A stretch of 10,388 nucleotides of DNA from JAKEGK01 sp036507695 (GTDB lineage Bacteria; Pseudomonadota; Gammaproteobacteria; SZUA-152). Shown piece by piece: positions 1 through 7,184 of this stretch. The position numbers and the translations under genes were made by a program. The stretch's first letter is position 1. Each line of letters opens with the position of its first letter. The notes under the pieces are model-generated. The model was not told where the DNA came from. It saw nothing but the letters and a program-made list of their open reading frames with translations, and did no database searches. Location: assembly GCA_036507695.1 (NCBI GenBank), contig DATCIR010000218.1:1-10388 (forward strand). The letters are read 5' to 3'.

Positions 1-141
1 GAAGACGGCCAGACCGCTAAATTGTTAAGGGAAATGGGCTGTGACCAGTTGCAGGGATATTATTACGCCAAACCCATGCCAGTGGGCGAGCTTTATGAAT
101 GGATGACCATCGATAATAAAGTGGCCTGGACGCTGCGCTGA
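1..141 (+). CDS. EAL-domain protein, C-terminal fragment (5' end outside window)
   Basis: The reading frame is open from the first base of the window to a TGA at 139-141. It encodes the last 46 residues of a protein cut off by the window edge. The segment GCDQLQGYYYAKPMPVGEL is the typical end of an EAL domain, where a Gly-Cys-Asp, a Gln-Gly-Tyr and a Pro-x-Pro follow the last strand and helix of the barrel. EAL domains hydrolyse the second messenger cyclic di-GMP to pGpG, or act as degenerate c-di-GMP receptors. The catalytic EAL, NN and DDF motifs lie upstream of the window, so activity cannot be judged. Nor can one tell whether GGDEF, PAS or receiver domains precede it. The gene is followed by about 300 bp without a gene, so it is probably the last gene of its transcript. 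Confidence 0.85.
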   Translation, partial: EDGQTAKLLREMGCDQLQGYYYAKPMPVGELYEWMTIDNKVAWTLR

Positions 142-440
142 TCCGGCTACTGCGAAGCATTCACGAAAGATCAAGGCTCATCATTCACGCCGAGGCGCCA
201 GGACGCAAAGAATGCGCATTTTTAATAGCCTTCGACAACGCTGATTCATTTCTTGAACACCGCGAATTCATCACAATATCTACTTTCACGCCCATTACAA
301 TTCCATAATAATTCTTTGCATCTTAGCGCCTCTGCGTTGAAGAATTTTTGGTTTCCAGGACTTGCAGATTTTACTGAATAACCGCTGTTTTCAGAAAACT
401 AACTATATTTCTGCGCTTATGTTCGATTTATCCATTCATG
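142..440. other. Intergenic spacer between EAL gene and uvrA 3' end
   Basis: No convincing gene is seen on either strand. The spacer separates the + strand EAL gene from the convergent 3' end of uvrA. It contains one copy of a dispersed repeat (322-383, listed separately) and a related short motif at 194-210 (GGCGCCAGGACGCAAAG). A self-complementary AATGCGCATT followed by Ts at 211-222 could act as a weak + strand terminator for the EAL gene, but its stem is too short to call. A small inverted repeat, GTTTTCAGAAAAC, lies at 387-399. No clear intrinsic terminator is visible for uvrA. Confidence 0.6.
322..383. repeat. Dispersed intergenic repeat, copy 1
   Basis: This stretch matches 5755-5817. 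The first 25 bases (322-346, CTTAGCGCCTCTGCGTTGAA and the next five bases) differ from 5755-5779 at one position. After a more diverged middle, the ends align again (GATTTTACTGAATAACC against GATTTTTCTGACTAGCC, 14 of 17). Both copies lie just beyond the 3' end of a - strand gene, uvrA here and lplT for the other. The core read on the other strand (TTCAACGCAGAGGCGCTAAG) resembles the short GCGC/ACGCA-type intergenic repeats found in many gammaproteobacteria. Its function is unknown. Confidence 0.6.
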
Positions 441-3293
441 CTATGAAGTGCCGGTTGCCTTGAGCCCGGCTTTTTTCAGAATGGGCGCGAGGTATTGCCC
501 GGTATAGGAATTTTTGCATGCGGCGACCTGTTCCGGTGTGCCGGCGGTTACAATTGTGCCGCCCTTGTCGCCGCCTTCCGGACCCAGATCAACGACCCAA
601 TCGACAGTCTTGATCACATCCAGGTTGTGTTCGATGATCACGATCGTGTTGCCATGGTCCCGCAGGCGATGCAGCACATCCAACAATTGCTGGATGTCAT
701 GAAAGTGCAAACCGGTGGTGGGCTCATCGAGTATATACAACGTATTGCCGGTGTCGCGTTTGGATAATTCGCGCGCCAGTTTTACCCGCTGCGCTTCACC
801 GCCGGACAAGGTCGTTGCGCTTTGACCGAGACGGATATAACTTAAGCCGACATCGATCAGGGTTTGCAGTTTGCGGGACAGCACCGGCACCGCATCAAAA
901 AATTCCCGCGCATCTTCCACCGTCATTTCCAATACCTCGTGGATACTGCGACCCTTGTATTTGATTTCCAGCGACTCGCGGGTGTAACGCTTGCCTTTGC
1001 AAATATCGCAAGGCACATAGATATCCGGCAGAAAATGCATTTCCACTTTGATGACGCCGTCACCACGGCAAGCTTCGCAGCGGCCGCCTTTGACGTTAAA
1101 GCTGAAGCGGCCCGGATTATAACCGCGGGAACGCGCTTCCTGGGTGCCGGCGAACAGTTCGCGAATCGGCGTAAACAAACCGGTGTAGGTGGCGGGATTG
1201 GAGCGCGGCGTGCGGCCGATCGGGCTTTGGTCAATATCAACAACCTTGTCGAACGCCTCAAGGCCGGTAATTTTTTGGTACGGCGCCGGGTCATTGGGAT
1301 TGCCGTTAATGTGTTTGGCGGCGTAACGGAACAGTGTATCGTTTATCAAGGTGGATTTACCGGAACCGGATACGCCGGTGATTGCTGTCATCAAGCCCAC
1401 GGGAAGTTCCACATCAATATTCTTTAAATTGTTACCCGCTGCGCCTTCAATTTTAATCACCTTGTTCCTATCGAACGGCGTGCGTTGTGCGGGAATGGCG
1501 ATGGCAATTTTGCCGGATAAATACTGGCCGGTCAGGGATGCGGGCTCATTCATGATTTGCTGCGGTGTGCCCTGCGCAACAATCCGGCCCCCGTGCACTC
1601 CCGCGCCCGGGCCGATGTCCACCAGATGTTCCGCGGCAAAAATAGCATCCTCGTCATGCTCCACGACGATCACGGTATTGCCCATATCGCGCAAATAAGT
1701 GAGGGTGTTGAGCAAGCGCTGGTTATCCCGTTGATGCAGGCCAATCGATGGCTCGTCCAGAATGTACATGACGCCCACCAGGCCGGCGCCGATCTGGCTG
1801 GCCAGCCGGATGCGTTGCGCCTCGCCGCCGGAAAGTGTTTCCGCGCTGCGGTCCAGCGTCAGGTAATTCAGTCCGACATTAATCAGGAACTGCAAACGTT
1901 GCCCGATTTCTTTCAGGATTTTTTCCGCGATTTCCCCGCGCCGCCCCGGCAGTTTCAGGGTTGCGAAAAACGCATGGGTTTTTTCGATGGACAGCGACGT
2001 CACCTGCGGCAGAGAATTATCGTTAATAAACACATTGCGCGCCGCCTTGGATAGCCGGGTGCCGTTACAATCGGGGCAGGGCTGGTGGCTGAGATACTTG
2101 GCCAGCTCTTCGCGCACTACATTGGAGTCCGTCTCCCGGTAGCGGCGATCCATGTTGGGAATAATGCCTTCAAAGCTCTGTTTGCGTTTGGTGACAGCGC
2201 CGCGGTCGCTTTCGTAGTGGAACTCGATTTTTTCATCCTTGCTGCCGAATAAAACAATGTCCTGGATTTTTTTCGGCAATTTATTGAACGGTTTTTCAAT
2301 ATCAAACTTGTAATGTTTTGCCAGCGACTGGATCAGCTGGAAATAATACGCATTGCGCCGGTCCCAGCCGCGCACCGCGCCGGCCGGCAAACTCAAGTCG
2401 GGATGTAATACTATCCGCTCCGGATCAAAAAACTGTTTGCTGCCCAAACCGTCGCAGGAGGCGCACGCGCCGGCCGGATTGTTGAAGGAGAACATGCGCG
2501 GCTCTAGTTCGGGAATCGAATAGCCGCATTCGGCACAGGCAAACTGTGAGGAAAATACCATATCCGCGGCGTTTTTCTCCTCCATATACGCTATGGATGC
2601 GATGCCGCCGGTTAACGCTAACGCGGTTTCCAAAGAATCCGCTATGCGTTGCTGTAAATCGGCGCGGACTTTAAACCGGTCGACCACAACTTCGATGGTA
2701 TGCTTTTTATAAAGGTCGAGTTCCGGCACGGCATCGAGCTCATGAAGTTCACCGTCGATGCGCGCGCGAATGTAACCTTGCGAACGCAGGTCGGCCAGCA
2801 GGTTGATATGTTCGCCCTTGCGATTGCGCACCACCGGCGCCAACAGCATGAGTTTCGTGCCTTCGGGAAAGGCCAGTATCTGATCCACCATCTGGCTGAC
2901 GGTTTGTGCTTCCAGGTGAATGCCGTGATCCGGACATTTGGGGGTGCCGGTGCGGGCGTACAGCAATCTTAAATAGTCGTAGATTTCCGTAATGGTGCCC
3001 ACGGTGGAGCGGGGATTATGGGAGGTTGATTTCTGTTCAATGGAAATAGCGGGCGATAAACCTTCGATATGGTCCACATCGGGTTTTTCCATGATGGATA
3101 AAAATTGCCGTGCATAGGCGGAGAGCGACTCCACATAACGCCGTTGACCCTCGGCGTAAATGGTGTCAAACGCCAGGGAAGACTTGCCTGATCCGGAAAG
3201 TCCCGTGAAAACAATCAGCTTGTCGCGAGGTAAGGTTAACTCGACATTTTTCAAGTTGTGCGTTCTGGCGCCGCGTATGTAAATCTTATCCAT
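441..3293 (-). CDS. uvrA: UvrABC excinuclease subunit A (UvrA)
   Basis: UvrA dimerises, scans DNA for helix-distorting lesions and loads UvrB in nucleotide excision repair. The 950-residue product has the complete architecture of two ABC ATPase modules. The first has Walker A GLSGSGKSS at 31-39 (Lys37), a zinc module with Cys253, Cys256, Cys277 and Cys280, signature LSGGEAQR at 487-494 and Walker B YILDEP at 510-515. The second has Walker A GVSGSGKST at 640-648 (Lys646), zinc ligands Cys739, Cys742, Cys762 and Cys765, signature at 829-836 and Walker B at 853-858. No key residue is missing. The chosen ATG at 3293 gives the family N-terminus MDKIYIRGARTHNLKN and has GGGA six bases upstream. The frame also opens at a TTG (3323), which would add ten residues not normally present. 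The gene is divergent from the yajR-like gene; no LexA box is evident in the gap. Confidence 0.98.
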   Translation of the reverse strand: MDKIYIRGARTHNLKNVELTLPRDKLIVFTGLSGSGKSSLAFDTIYAEGQRRYVESLSAYARQFLSIMEKPDVDHIEGLSPAISIEQKSTSHNPRSTVGTITEIYDYLRLLYARTGTPKCPDHGIHLEAQTVSQMVDQILAFPEGTKLMLLAPVVRNRKGEHINLLADLRSQGYIRARIDGELHELDAVPELDLYKKHTIEVVVDRFKVRADLQQRIADSLETALALTGGIASIAYMEEKNAADMVFSSQFACAECGYSIPELEPRMFSFNNPAGACASCDGLGSKQFFDPERIVLHPDLSLPAGAVRGWDRRNAYYFQLIQSLAKHYKFDIEKPFNKLPKKIQDIVLFGSKDEKIEFHYESDRGAVTKRKQSFEGIIPNMDRRYRETDSNVVREELAKYLSHQPCPDCNGTRLSKAARNVFINDNSLPQVTSLSIEKTHAFFATLKLPGRRGEIAEKILKEIGQRLQFLINVGLNYLTLDRSAETLSGGEAQRIRLASQIGAGLVGVMYILDEPSIGLHQRDNQRLLNTLTYLRDMGNTVIVVEHDEDAIFAAEHLVDIGPGAGVHGGRIVAQGTPQQIMNEPASLTGQYLSGKIAIAIPAQRTPFDRNKVIKIEGAAGNNLKNIDVELPVGLMTAITGVSGSGKSTLINDTLFRYAAKHINGNPNDPAPYQKITGLEAFDKVVDIDQSPIGRTPRSNPATYTGLFTPIRELFAGTQEARSRGYNPGRFSFNVKGGRCEACRGDGVIKVEMHFLPDIYVPCDICKGKRYTRESLEIKYKGRSIHEVLEMTVEDAREFFDAVPVLSRKLQTLIDVGLSYIRLGQSATTLSGGEAQRVKLARELSKRDTGNTLYILDEPTTGLHFHDIQQLLDVLHRLRDHGNTIVIIEHNLDVIKTVDWVVDLGPEGGDKGGTIVTAGTPEQVAACKNSYTGQYLAPILKKAGLKATGTS

Positions 3294-3352
3294 CGTCGTT
3301 CCCGCTAACTTAATTTCCGCCAACTTATTTTCGCTAAATTTGCGAACCTGTT

Positions 3353-3382
3353 AATATACGTCGTTTTCACACTTCGACGCAA
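3353..3382 (-). promoter_or_regulatory. Weak candidate promoter for uvrA
   Basis: On the - strand TTGCGT (3377-3382) is followed after 18 bp by TATATT (3353-3358), an imperfect sigma70-type pair. Transcription would start near 3346, leaving about 50 bases before the ATG. The -35 match is only three of six, so this is a tentative call. The same AT-rich stretch (TTAATATAC) could also provide the -10 of the divergent transporter promoter. Confidence 0.3.
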
Positions 3383-3396
3383 AGGGGCAGTGCTAC

Positions 3397-4794
3397 GTGA
3401 CGCGCAATAACCCGCCACATAAATATAAAAAGAAAGACGGGATGACGCCATCTGAACGGAAATCGGTATATTCGTTAGCAAGCATCTATGCCTTGCGTAT
3501 GATGGGGTTGTTCATGATCCTGCCCGTGTTTGCGTTGTATGCGGAGAAATTGCAAGGCACTACGCCTACCCTGGTGGGCCTGGCGATCGGAATTTATGGC
3601 CTGACCCAGGCCGCCCTGCAAATACCGTTCGGCATGGTGTCTGACCGCATCGGCCGGAAAAAGGTCATCACGTTTGGTCTCTTGATATTCGCCGCCGGCA
3701 GTGTGGCCGCCGCGACCGCGGACACCATGGCCGGCGTGATTATCGGGCGCGCGTTACAGGGCGCCGGTGCGATTGCCGCGGTGGTCATGGCGTTAACCGC
3801 CGATCTCACGCGGGAAGAGCATCGCTTGTCAGCGATGGCGGTGATCGGCATCAGTATCGGTATTTCGTTCATGGTGTCCCTCATGCTGGGGCCCATACTG
3901 AATCATTGGATCGGCGTGGATGGGATATTCTGGTTGACGGCGGCTTTGGCGGTGGTAGCCATCGCGGTGTTGAATTTCATCGTACCCAGTCCGGTGCAGA
4001 GTTCGTTTCACCGGGATACCATGACCGCGCCGCAACAATTGCAGCAAGTCATTACTGATCCGCAGCTGTTACGCCTCAATTTCGGCGTGCTGGCCTTGCA
4101 TATGATGCTAACGGCAACTTTTGTGGTATTGCCGCTGTCGTTGCGGGATGTTGCCGGCCTGAGTACGGAAAATCATTGGCTGATTTATGCGCCGGTCATG
4201 TTGCTAGCCATGCTCACGATGGTGCCGTTTGTGGTGATCGCGGAAAAAAAACGCCGCATGAAAGAAGTATTTGGCGCCGCGATTATGACCCTGGCGATCG
4301 CGGAAATCGCGCTGGTGTTTATGCACCAGTCCATCGCCGGAATTGTGTTTTCATTATTCCTGTTTTTTGTGGCGTTTAATGTCTTGGAAGCGACCCTGCC
4401 ATCGCTGATTGTTAAAATGGTCGCGCCGGACCGGAAAGGCACCGCGATGGGTGTATTTTCTACTTCCCAATTCAGCGGCGCATTTTTCGGCGGCTTACTG
4501 GGCGGCTGGCTGCATGGCGCGTTTGGCATGGGCGCCGTTTATGGTTTATGCGCGGCAGCGGCTGTGACCTGGTTTCTTTTGGCCGCCACCATGCAAAACC
4601 CGCGCTATCTCAGCAGTCATATGATCAAGGTGGGAAAAGTTGATGAACAGCAGGCAAGACGCCTCGTCAATGAATTGACCAGTATCACCGGCGTGGCGGA
4701 AGCGGTAGTGGTCGTGGAAGACGGTATTGCTTATCTAAAGGTTGATCTGAATGCGCTGGATCGGGAGCGGTTGCACCGGTATTCTGTTGCATAA
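3397..4794 (+). CDS. yajR: YajR-like MFS transporter with C-terminal ferredoxin-like domain
   Basis: This is a 465-residue inner-membrane transporter of the major facilitator superfamily with about 12 hydrophobic spans. The loop after the second span carries the MFS motif A, GMVSDRIGRKK, at residues 79-89. Segments such as GIYGLTQA, GRALQGAGAIAAVVMAL and LPSLI closely resemble E. coli YajR. As in YajR, a soluble domain follows the last span (about residues 409-465). Its pattern LTSITGVAEAVVVVEDGIAYLKVD fits a ferredoxin-like (YAM/HMA-type) fold. It has no CxxC, so copper or zinc binding of the classical kind is not expected. The substrate is unknown; a drug or proton-coupled efflux role is only a family inference. 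The start used is GTG 3397 with AAAGGGG nine bases upstream. An ATG at 3442 (MTPSERK) aligns with YajR's MTPGERR and is an equally reasonable start. A 13-bp duplication lies across the stop codon. Confidence 0.9.
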   Translation: MTRNNPPHKYKKKDGMTPSERKSVYSLASIYALRMMGLFMILPVFALYAEKLQGTTPTLVGLAIGIYGLTQAALQIPFGMVSDRIGRKKVITFGLLIFAAGSVAAATADTMAGVIIGRALQGAGAIAAVVMALTADLTREEHRLSAMAVIGISIGISFMVSLMLGPILNHWIGVDGIFWLTAALAVVAIAVLNFIVPSPVQSSFHRDTMTAPQQLQQVITDPQLLRLNFGVLALHMMLTATFVVLPLSLRDVAGLSTENHWLIYAPVMLLAMLTMVPFVVIAEKKRRMKEVFGAAIMTLAIAEIALVFMHQSIAGIVFSLFLFFVAFNVLEATLPSLIVKMVAPDRKGTAMGVFSTSQFSGAFFGGLLGGWLHGAFGMGAVYGLCAAAAVTWFLLAATMQNPRYLSSHMIKVGKVDEQQARRLVNELTSITGVAEAVVVVEDGIAYLKVDLNALDRERLHRYSVA

Positions 4795-4810
4795 GTTTGT
4801 TGCATAAGCG
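4785..4810. repeat. 13-bp tandem duplication across the transporter stop codon
   Basis: TGTTGCATAAG occurs at 4785-4795 and again at 4798-4808 with a 13-bp period. The first copy contains the last codons and TAA of the transporter gene; the second falls out of frame just after it. The second copy also supplies the TTGCAT of a possible ssb promoter. This looks like a small slippage duplication. Confidence 0.7.
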
Positions 4811-4828
4811 GACAATCAAGATGATAAT
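4800..4828 (+). promoter_or_regulatory. Candidate ssb promoter
   Basis: TTGCAT (4800-4805) and GATAAT (4823-4828) are separated by 17 bp, in the 85-bp gap before ssb. The -10 matches the sigma70 consensus at five of six positions, the -35 at three. It would give ssb its own promoter about 50 bases upstream of its start in addition to any read-through from the transporter gene. Confidence 0.4.
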
Positions 4829-4879
4829 TTTGTCAGACAGGGGTTTGAATCGTGTAAATCCAATCGGGGAGAATTGATT

Positions 4880-5323
4880 ATGGCGCGTGGTATTAACAAA
4901 GTGATATTAATCGGCAATTTGGGTGCAGATCCTGAAGTGAAATATATGCCAAGCGGTGATCCCATTACCACGGTGCGGCTGGCCACCAGCGAAAGCTGGA
5001 AAGATAAAAGCACGGGCGAAAACGTCGAAAAAACCGAATGGCATCGTGTGGTGTTTTTCAAGCGCCTGGCGGAAATCGCCGGGGAATATCTGAAAAAAGG
5101 CTCCAAGGTTTATATCGAGGGCCGCCTGCAAACCCGCAAGTGGCAGGGGCAGGACGGGCAAGACCGCTATACCACGGAAATTATTGCCAATGAAATGCAA
5201 ATGCTTGATAGCCGGGGTGGTACCGCATCGATGAGTAGTGGGGCGCCAGCGGCCAAGGAACCGGCATTTGCCAATGAACCGGCCGGCGGTATACCGGATT
5301 TTGATGATGATATTCCGTTCTGA
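4880..5323 (+). CDS. ssb: Single-stranded DNA-binding protein (SSB)
   Basis: SSB coats single-stranded DNA during replication, recombination and repair, and recruits partner proteins through its C-terminal tip. The 147-residue product starts MARGINKVILIGNLGADPEVKY, the bacterial SSB signature. An OB-fold covers about residues 1-112. The residues that stack on DNA in E. coli SSB are kept at the same positions: Trp40, Trp54, Phe60 and Trp88. The linker is short (about residues 112-137) and less Gln/Gly-rich than in E. coli, which makes the protein shorter than the 178 residues of E. coli SSB. The acidic partner-binding tip DFDDDIPF is intact at the end. The ATG at 4880 is preceded by GGGGAGAA at good distance; an in-frame TTG six bases upstream is not needed. 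A strong terminator lies 36 bp downstream of the stop. Confidence 0.98.
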   Translation: MARGINKVILIGNLGADPEVKYMPSGDPITTVRLATSESWKDKSTGENVEKTEWHRVVFFKRLAEIAGEYLKKGSKVYIEGRLQTRKWQGQDGQDRYTTEIIANEMQMLDSRGGTASMSSGAPAAKEPAFANEPAGGIPDFDDDIPF

Positions 5324-5359
5324 GCGCGGATGCCGGCCAGAACCAGTTTAAGCAACAAC

Positions 5360-5390
5360 ATAACGCGCTTTTAGAGCGCGTTATTTTTTC
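5360..5390 (+). terminator. Intrinsic terminator after ssb
   Basis: A 10-bp perfect stem, ATAACGCGCT (5360-5369) with AGCGCGTTAT (5375-5384), encloses the five-base loop TTTAG and runs straight into a T-tract ending at 5389. This is a classic rho-independent terminator, 36 bp after the ssb stop codon. It should separate ssb transcription from the small downstream reading frame. Confidence 0.93.
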
Positions 5391-5444
5391 GGACGTCGAT
5401 TTCAAAGCCAAATCGTGGTTACAGAAAAACACACACCCGCAACC

Positions 5445-5585
5445 ATGGAAGATAAGCAAAACACGCGGCCACAACCGGAGCCGCCGAAAAAACCGGGGAT
5501 GCTGAACACGATTCTGCTCAAGGTGCTGATGCTGATAGTATTCGCATTAATGATCGGCATGTGCAGTATCAAGTACCTGAGTTAA
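5445..5585 (+). CDS. Candidate small single-span membrane protein, 46 residues
   Basis: The frame reads MEDKQNTRPQPEPPKKPG, then a hydrophobic run of about 23 residues (MLNTILLKVLMLIVFALMIGMC), then SIKYLS and a TAA stop. The charged, proline-rich head and single membrane span are typical of small bacterial inner-membrane proteins. I do not recognise the family. Codon use (CCG proline, CTG leucine) resembles that of the neighbours. Against it, the ATG has no clear ribosome-binding site, and the gene sits behind the ssb terminator with no obvious promoter. An in-frame GTG at 5415 would add ten residues (MVTEKHTPAT) but also lacks a good Shine-Dalgarno sequence. The conserved-looking membrane segment makes it more likely real than chance, but this is not certain. 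No function is proposed. Confidence 0.45.
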   Translation: MEDKQNTRPQPEPPKKPGMLNTILLKVLMLIVFALMIGMCSIKYLS

Positions 5586-5821
5586 TCGCGAAAGTCATGC
5601 ACCGCCGCCCGCCATTATTCCAAGCCAGGCCGCTTATCCCTTTTCCATGCGCATCGTATATTCACGGCGTGTCCGCCAATGGCGCCCCAAGGCGTATCCA
5701 TGCAGGTAGCAAGTTTATTTCGAAGGTTAGCGTAAAATAGGATTGTTGTTACGCCTTAGCGCCGCTGCGTTGAAGAATTATTGTGGCTTTGGGAGCCAGT
5801 GATTTTTCTGACTAGCCATTG
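5586..5821. other. Convergent spacer between small ORF and lplT
   Basis: This 236-bp gap holds no gene that I can support. Its right-hand end contains the second copy of the dispersed repeat (5755-5817), ending four bases before the lplT stop codon. Short GC-rich inverted repeats are present (CGCCAATGGCG near 5671, TGGCTTTGGGAGCCA at 5783-5797). None is followed by a T-tract, so no intrinsic terminator for lplT is called. Confidence 0.5.
5755..5817. repeat. Dispersed intergenic repeat, copy 2
   Basis: The partner of 322-383. Positions 5755-5779 match 322-346 at 24 of 25 bases, and the far end (GATTTTTCTGACTAGCC) matches at 14 of 17. It lies directly against the 3' end of lplT, so it would be in the 3' untranslated region of the lplT message. 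A role in 3'-end processing or termination is possible but is inference from position alone. Confidence 0.6.
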
Positions 5822-7003
5822 TTATTTGGGCACTGCGTTACTAATGTTGCCGGTGTCCGGCGGCAAATGCCAGGACACGGCAAACGTCGCCGCAACAACC
5901 AGGATACCCAATACCAGCATGGTCGCGACTGGACCGGCGCCAAAGCCTGCGGCCAGCGCATACAATCCCGAAGCCAGCAGCATGGCCAGGTTTTCAAAAA
6001 AATTCTGGATGCCAACGGCGCCGCCGGCGCCGATGGATTTATGCCCGATCTCCTGCAGCGCCGCGTTAATGGGCACCACAAACATGCCACCCGCGATACC
6101 GGCGCCGAGCAAGCCTAGCCTGGCTAACCAGATGTTGTCGATGAAACTAATGGCTACGACAATAAAGCCCATGGCGTACGCGGCGAGCCGTGCGCGGCGT
6201 AAATAGGCGAGGGGTATGAATTTTGGAACTGACACCGAGCCGATGGCGATGCCGATGGCGACAAACATGGTGAGCATGGCGATCTGGGTGGTATTAGTGA
6301 TCAACAGCACCGCCGGCACCCAGGCAACTAATAACACCCGCAACACGGTCGCCGCCGCCCAGAACAAACTGACACCCAGGGTGGCAAACCGCGCGCGTGG
6401 CGTCGACAGCAAGCGTTTGATGTTGGTTTTGAACATGGGTAAGGCGTGAATGGACTGGCTAAGCACGACTGGCGTGCGCGAGATAAAGTAGGCGATTGCG
6501 CTGGAGACGACATACAGGCCGATCACAATAGCCAAGGCCAATGGTATTGATAGATTGGCCAACACCGATCCGATCAGGCTACCGAGTAAAATCGCCAGGA
6601 TAGTCGAGCCTTCAATCCAGCCATTGGCTTTGACCAGGTCTTTTTCATCAACCAGTTCCGGCAATATGCCGTATTTGGCCGGACTGTAAACCGCGGCCCC
6701 GATACCCACGACCGCGTAGGCAAGTAGCGGTTCGACTCCGGCCAGCATCATGCTGGCGCCTACGGCTTTAACGATATTTGCGCTGCTTAACACCATGGGT
6801 TTGGAGCGGGAATCCGCGTAAGGTCCCACCCAGGGCGCCAATGCGACATAAGCGACCAGGAATGCGGCTTGTAACGCCGGTATATACCACCCCGCCGGGC
6901 TCACCCACAGCATCACCTGGGTGATCGCAGTAAACAACAAGGAATTGTCGGCAAATGCCGTCATGAATTGTGCGCACAGTACTTTGATAACGTCTTTAGT
7001 CAT
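5822..7003 (-). CDS. lplT: Lysophospholipid transporter LplT
   Basis: LplT is an inner-membrane MFS protein that moves lysophospholipids, chiefly lysophosphatidylethanolamine, from the outer to the inner leaflet, where Aas re-acylates them. The 393-residue product has about 11-12 hydrophobic spans and is close to the E. coli length of 397. Signature stretches shared with E. coli LplT are AQFMTAFADNSLLF near the N-terminus, the YSPAKYGILPEL loop, VKANGWIEGSTILAILLGS, and GGMFVVPINAALQE with GAGGAVGIQNFFENLAMLL in the second half. The ATG at 7003 has an AGG about nine bases upstream. It lies 181 bp downstream of aas on the same strand. The gene order aas then lplT is the reverse of that in E. 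coli, where lplT overlaps upstream of aas; many bacteria instead carry the two fused. Either read-through from aas or a promoter in the gap could drive it. Confidence 0.95.
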   Translation of the reverse strand: MTKDVIKVLCAQFMTAFADNSLLFTAITQVMLWVSPAGWYIPALQAAFLVAYVALAPWVGPYADSRSKPMVLSSANIVKAVGASMMLAGVEPLLAYAVVGIGAAVYSPAKYGILPELVDEKDLVKANGWIEGSTILAILLGSLIGSVLANLSIPLALAIVIGLYVVSSAIAYFISRTPVVLSQSIHALPMFKTNIKRLLSTPRARFATLGVSLFWAAATVLRVLLVAWVPAVLLITNTTQIAMLTMFVAIGIAIGSVSVPKFIPLAYLRRARLAAYAMGFIVVAISFIDNIWLARLGLLGAGIAGGMFVVPINAALQEIGHKSIGAGGAVGIQNFFENLAMLLASGLYALAAGFGAGPVATMLVLGILVVAATFAVSWHLPPDTGNISNAVPK

Positions 7004-7041
7004 GGCCAGTAACCTGTCTCAGTAGTTGTCATTTTTTGCGT

Positions 7042-7070
7042 ATCACATCCGCGGTTTACCAAAGCTTCAA
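7042..7070 (-). promoter_or_regulatory. Weak candidate promoter for lplT
   Basis: On the - strand TTGAAG (7065-7070) precedes TGTGAT (7042-7047) by 17 bp, each matching the sigma70 consensus at four of six positions. It would start transcription about 30 bases upstream of the lplT ATG. Its presence would allow lplT expression independent of the regulator-aas transcript; the evidence is slight. Confidence 0.25.
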
Positions 7071-7098
7071 GAATAAAGACTCATGCCCGTGAGCGAGT

Positions 7099-7142
7099 GC
7101 CGGCGGAAGGGAAGCCGCCGTCAAGCCTGCAAGGATGTATTT
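7099..7142 (-). repeat. Degenerate hairpin-repeat copy between aas and lplT
   Basis: A six-base-pair GC stem (CGGCGG 7101-7106, CCGCCG 7115-7120) with AAGGGAAG in the loop is followed by CCTGCAAGGATGTATTT (7126-7142). The same arrangement, a GC stem with GGGA in the loop followed by CCTACAGGGACGTACTT, occurs at 10345-10387. The tails match at 13 of 17 positions. It therefore appears to be a decayed member of the repeat family clustered at the right end of the window. In the aas-lplT transcript the hairpin could cause partial termination or protect upstream RNA, but there is no T-tract. Confidence 0.55.
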
Positions 7143-7184
7143 ACAGGGTCCCGCGAAGGGGTAGAGGCTTTATCAACTCATAGT

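Noticed and set aside
864..1427. 187-codon + strand frame inside uvrA
   Set aside because: It lies antisense to a fully conserved uvrA, resembles no known protein, and several such long shadow frames occur across the same gene.
3293..3323. TTG start for uvrA giving ten extra N-terminal residues
   Set aside because: The ATG at 3293 aligns with the usual UvrA N-terminus and has a plausible Shine-Dalgarno sequence; the extension has no family support.
3348..3363. Possible LexA (SOS) box CTGTTAATATACGTCG upstream of uvrA
   Set aside because: Only the left CTGT half and AT-rich centre fit; the right half reads GTCG instead of ACAG, so it does not meet the E. coli-type consensus.
5181..5474. - strand frames overlapping the end of ssb and its terminator
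   Set aside because: They cross ssb and the strong terminator hairpin antisense, with composition typical of shadow frames.
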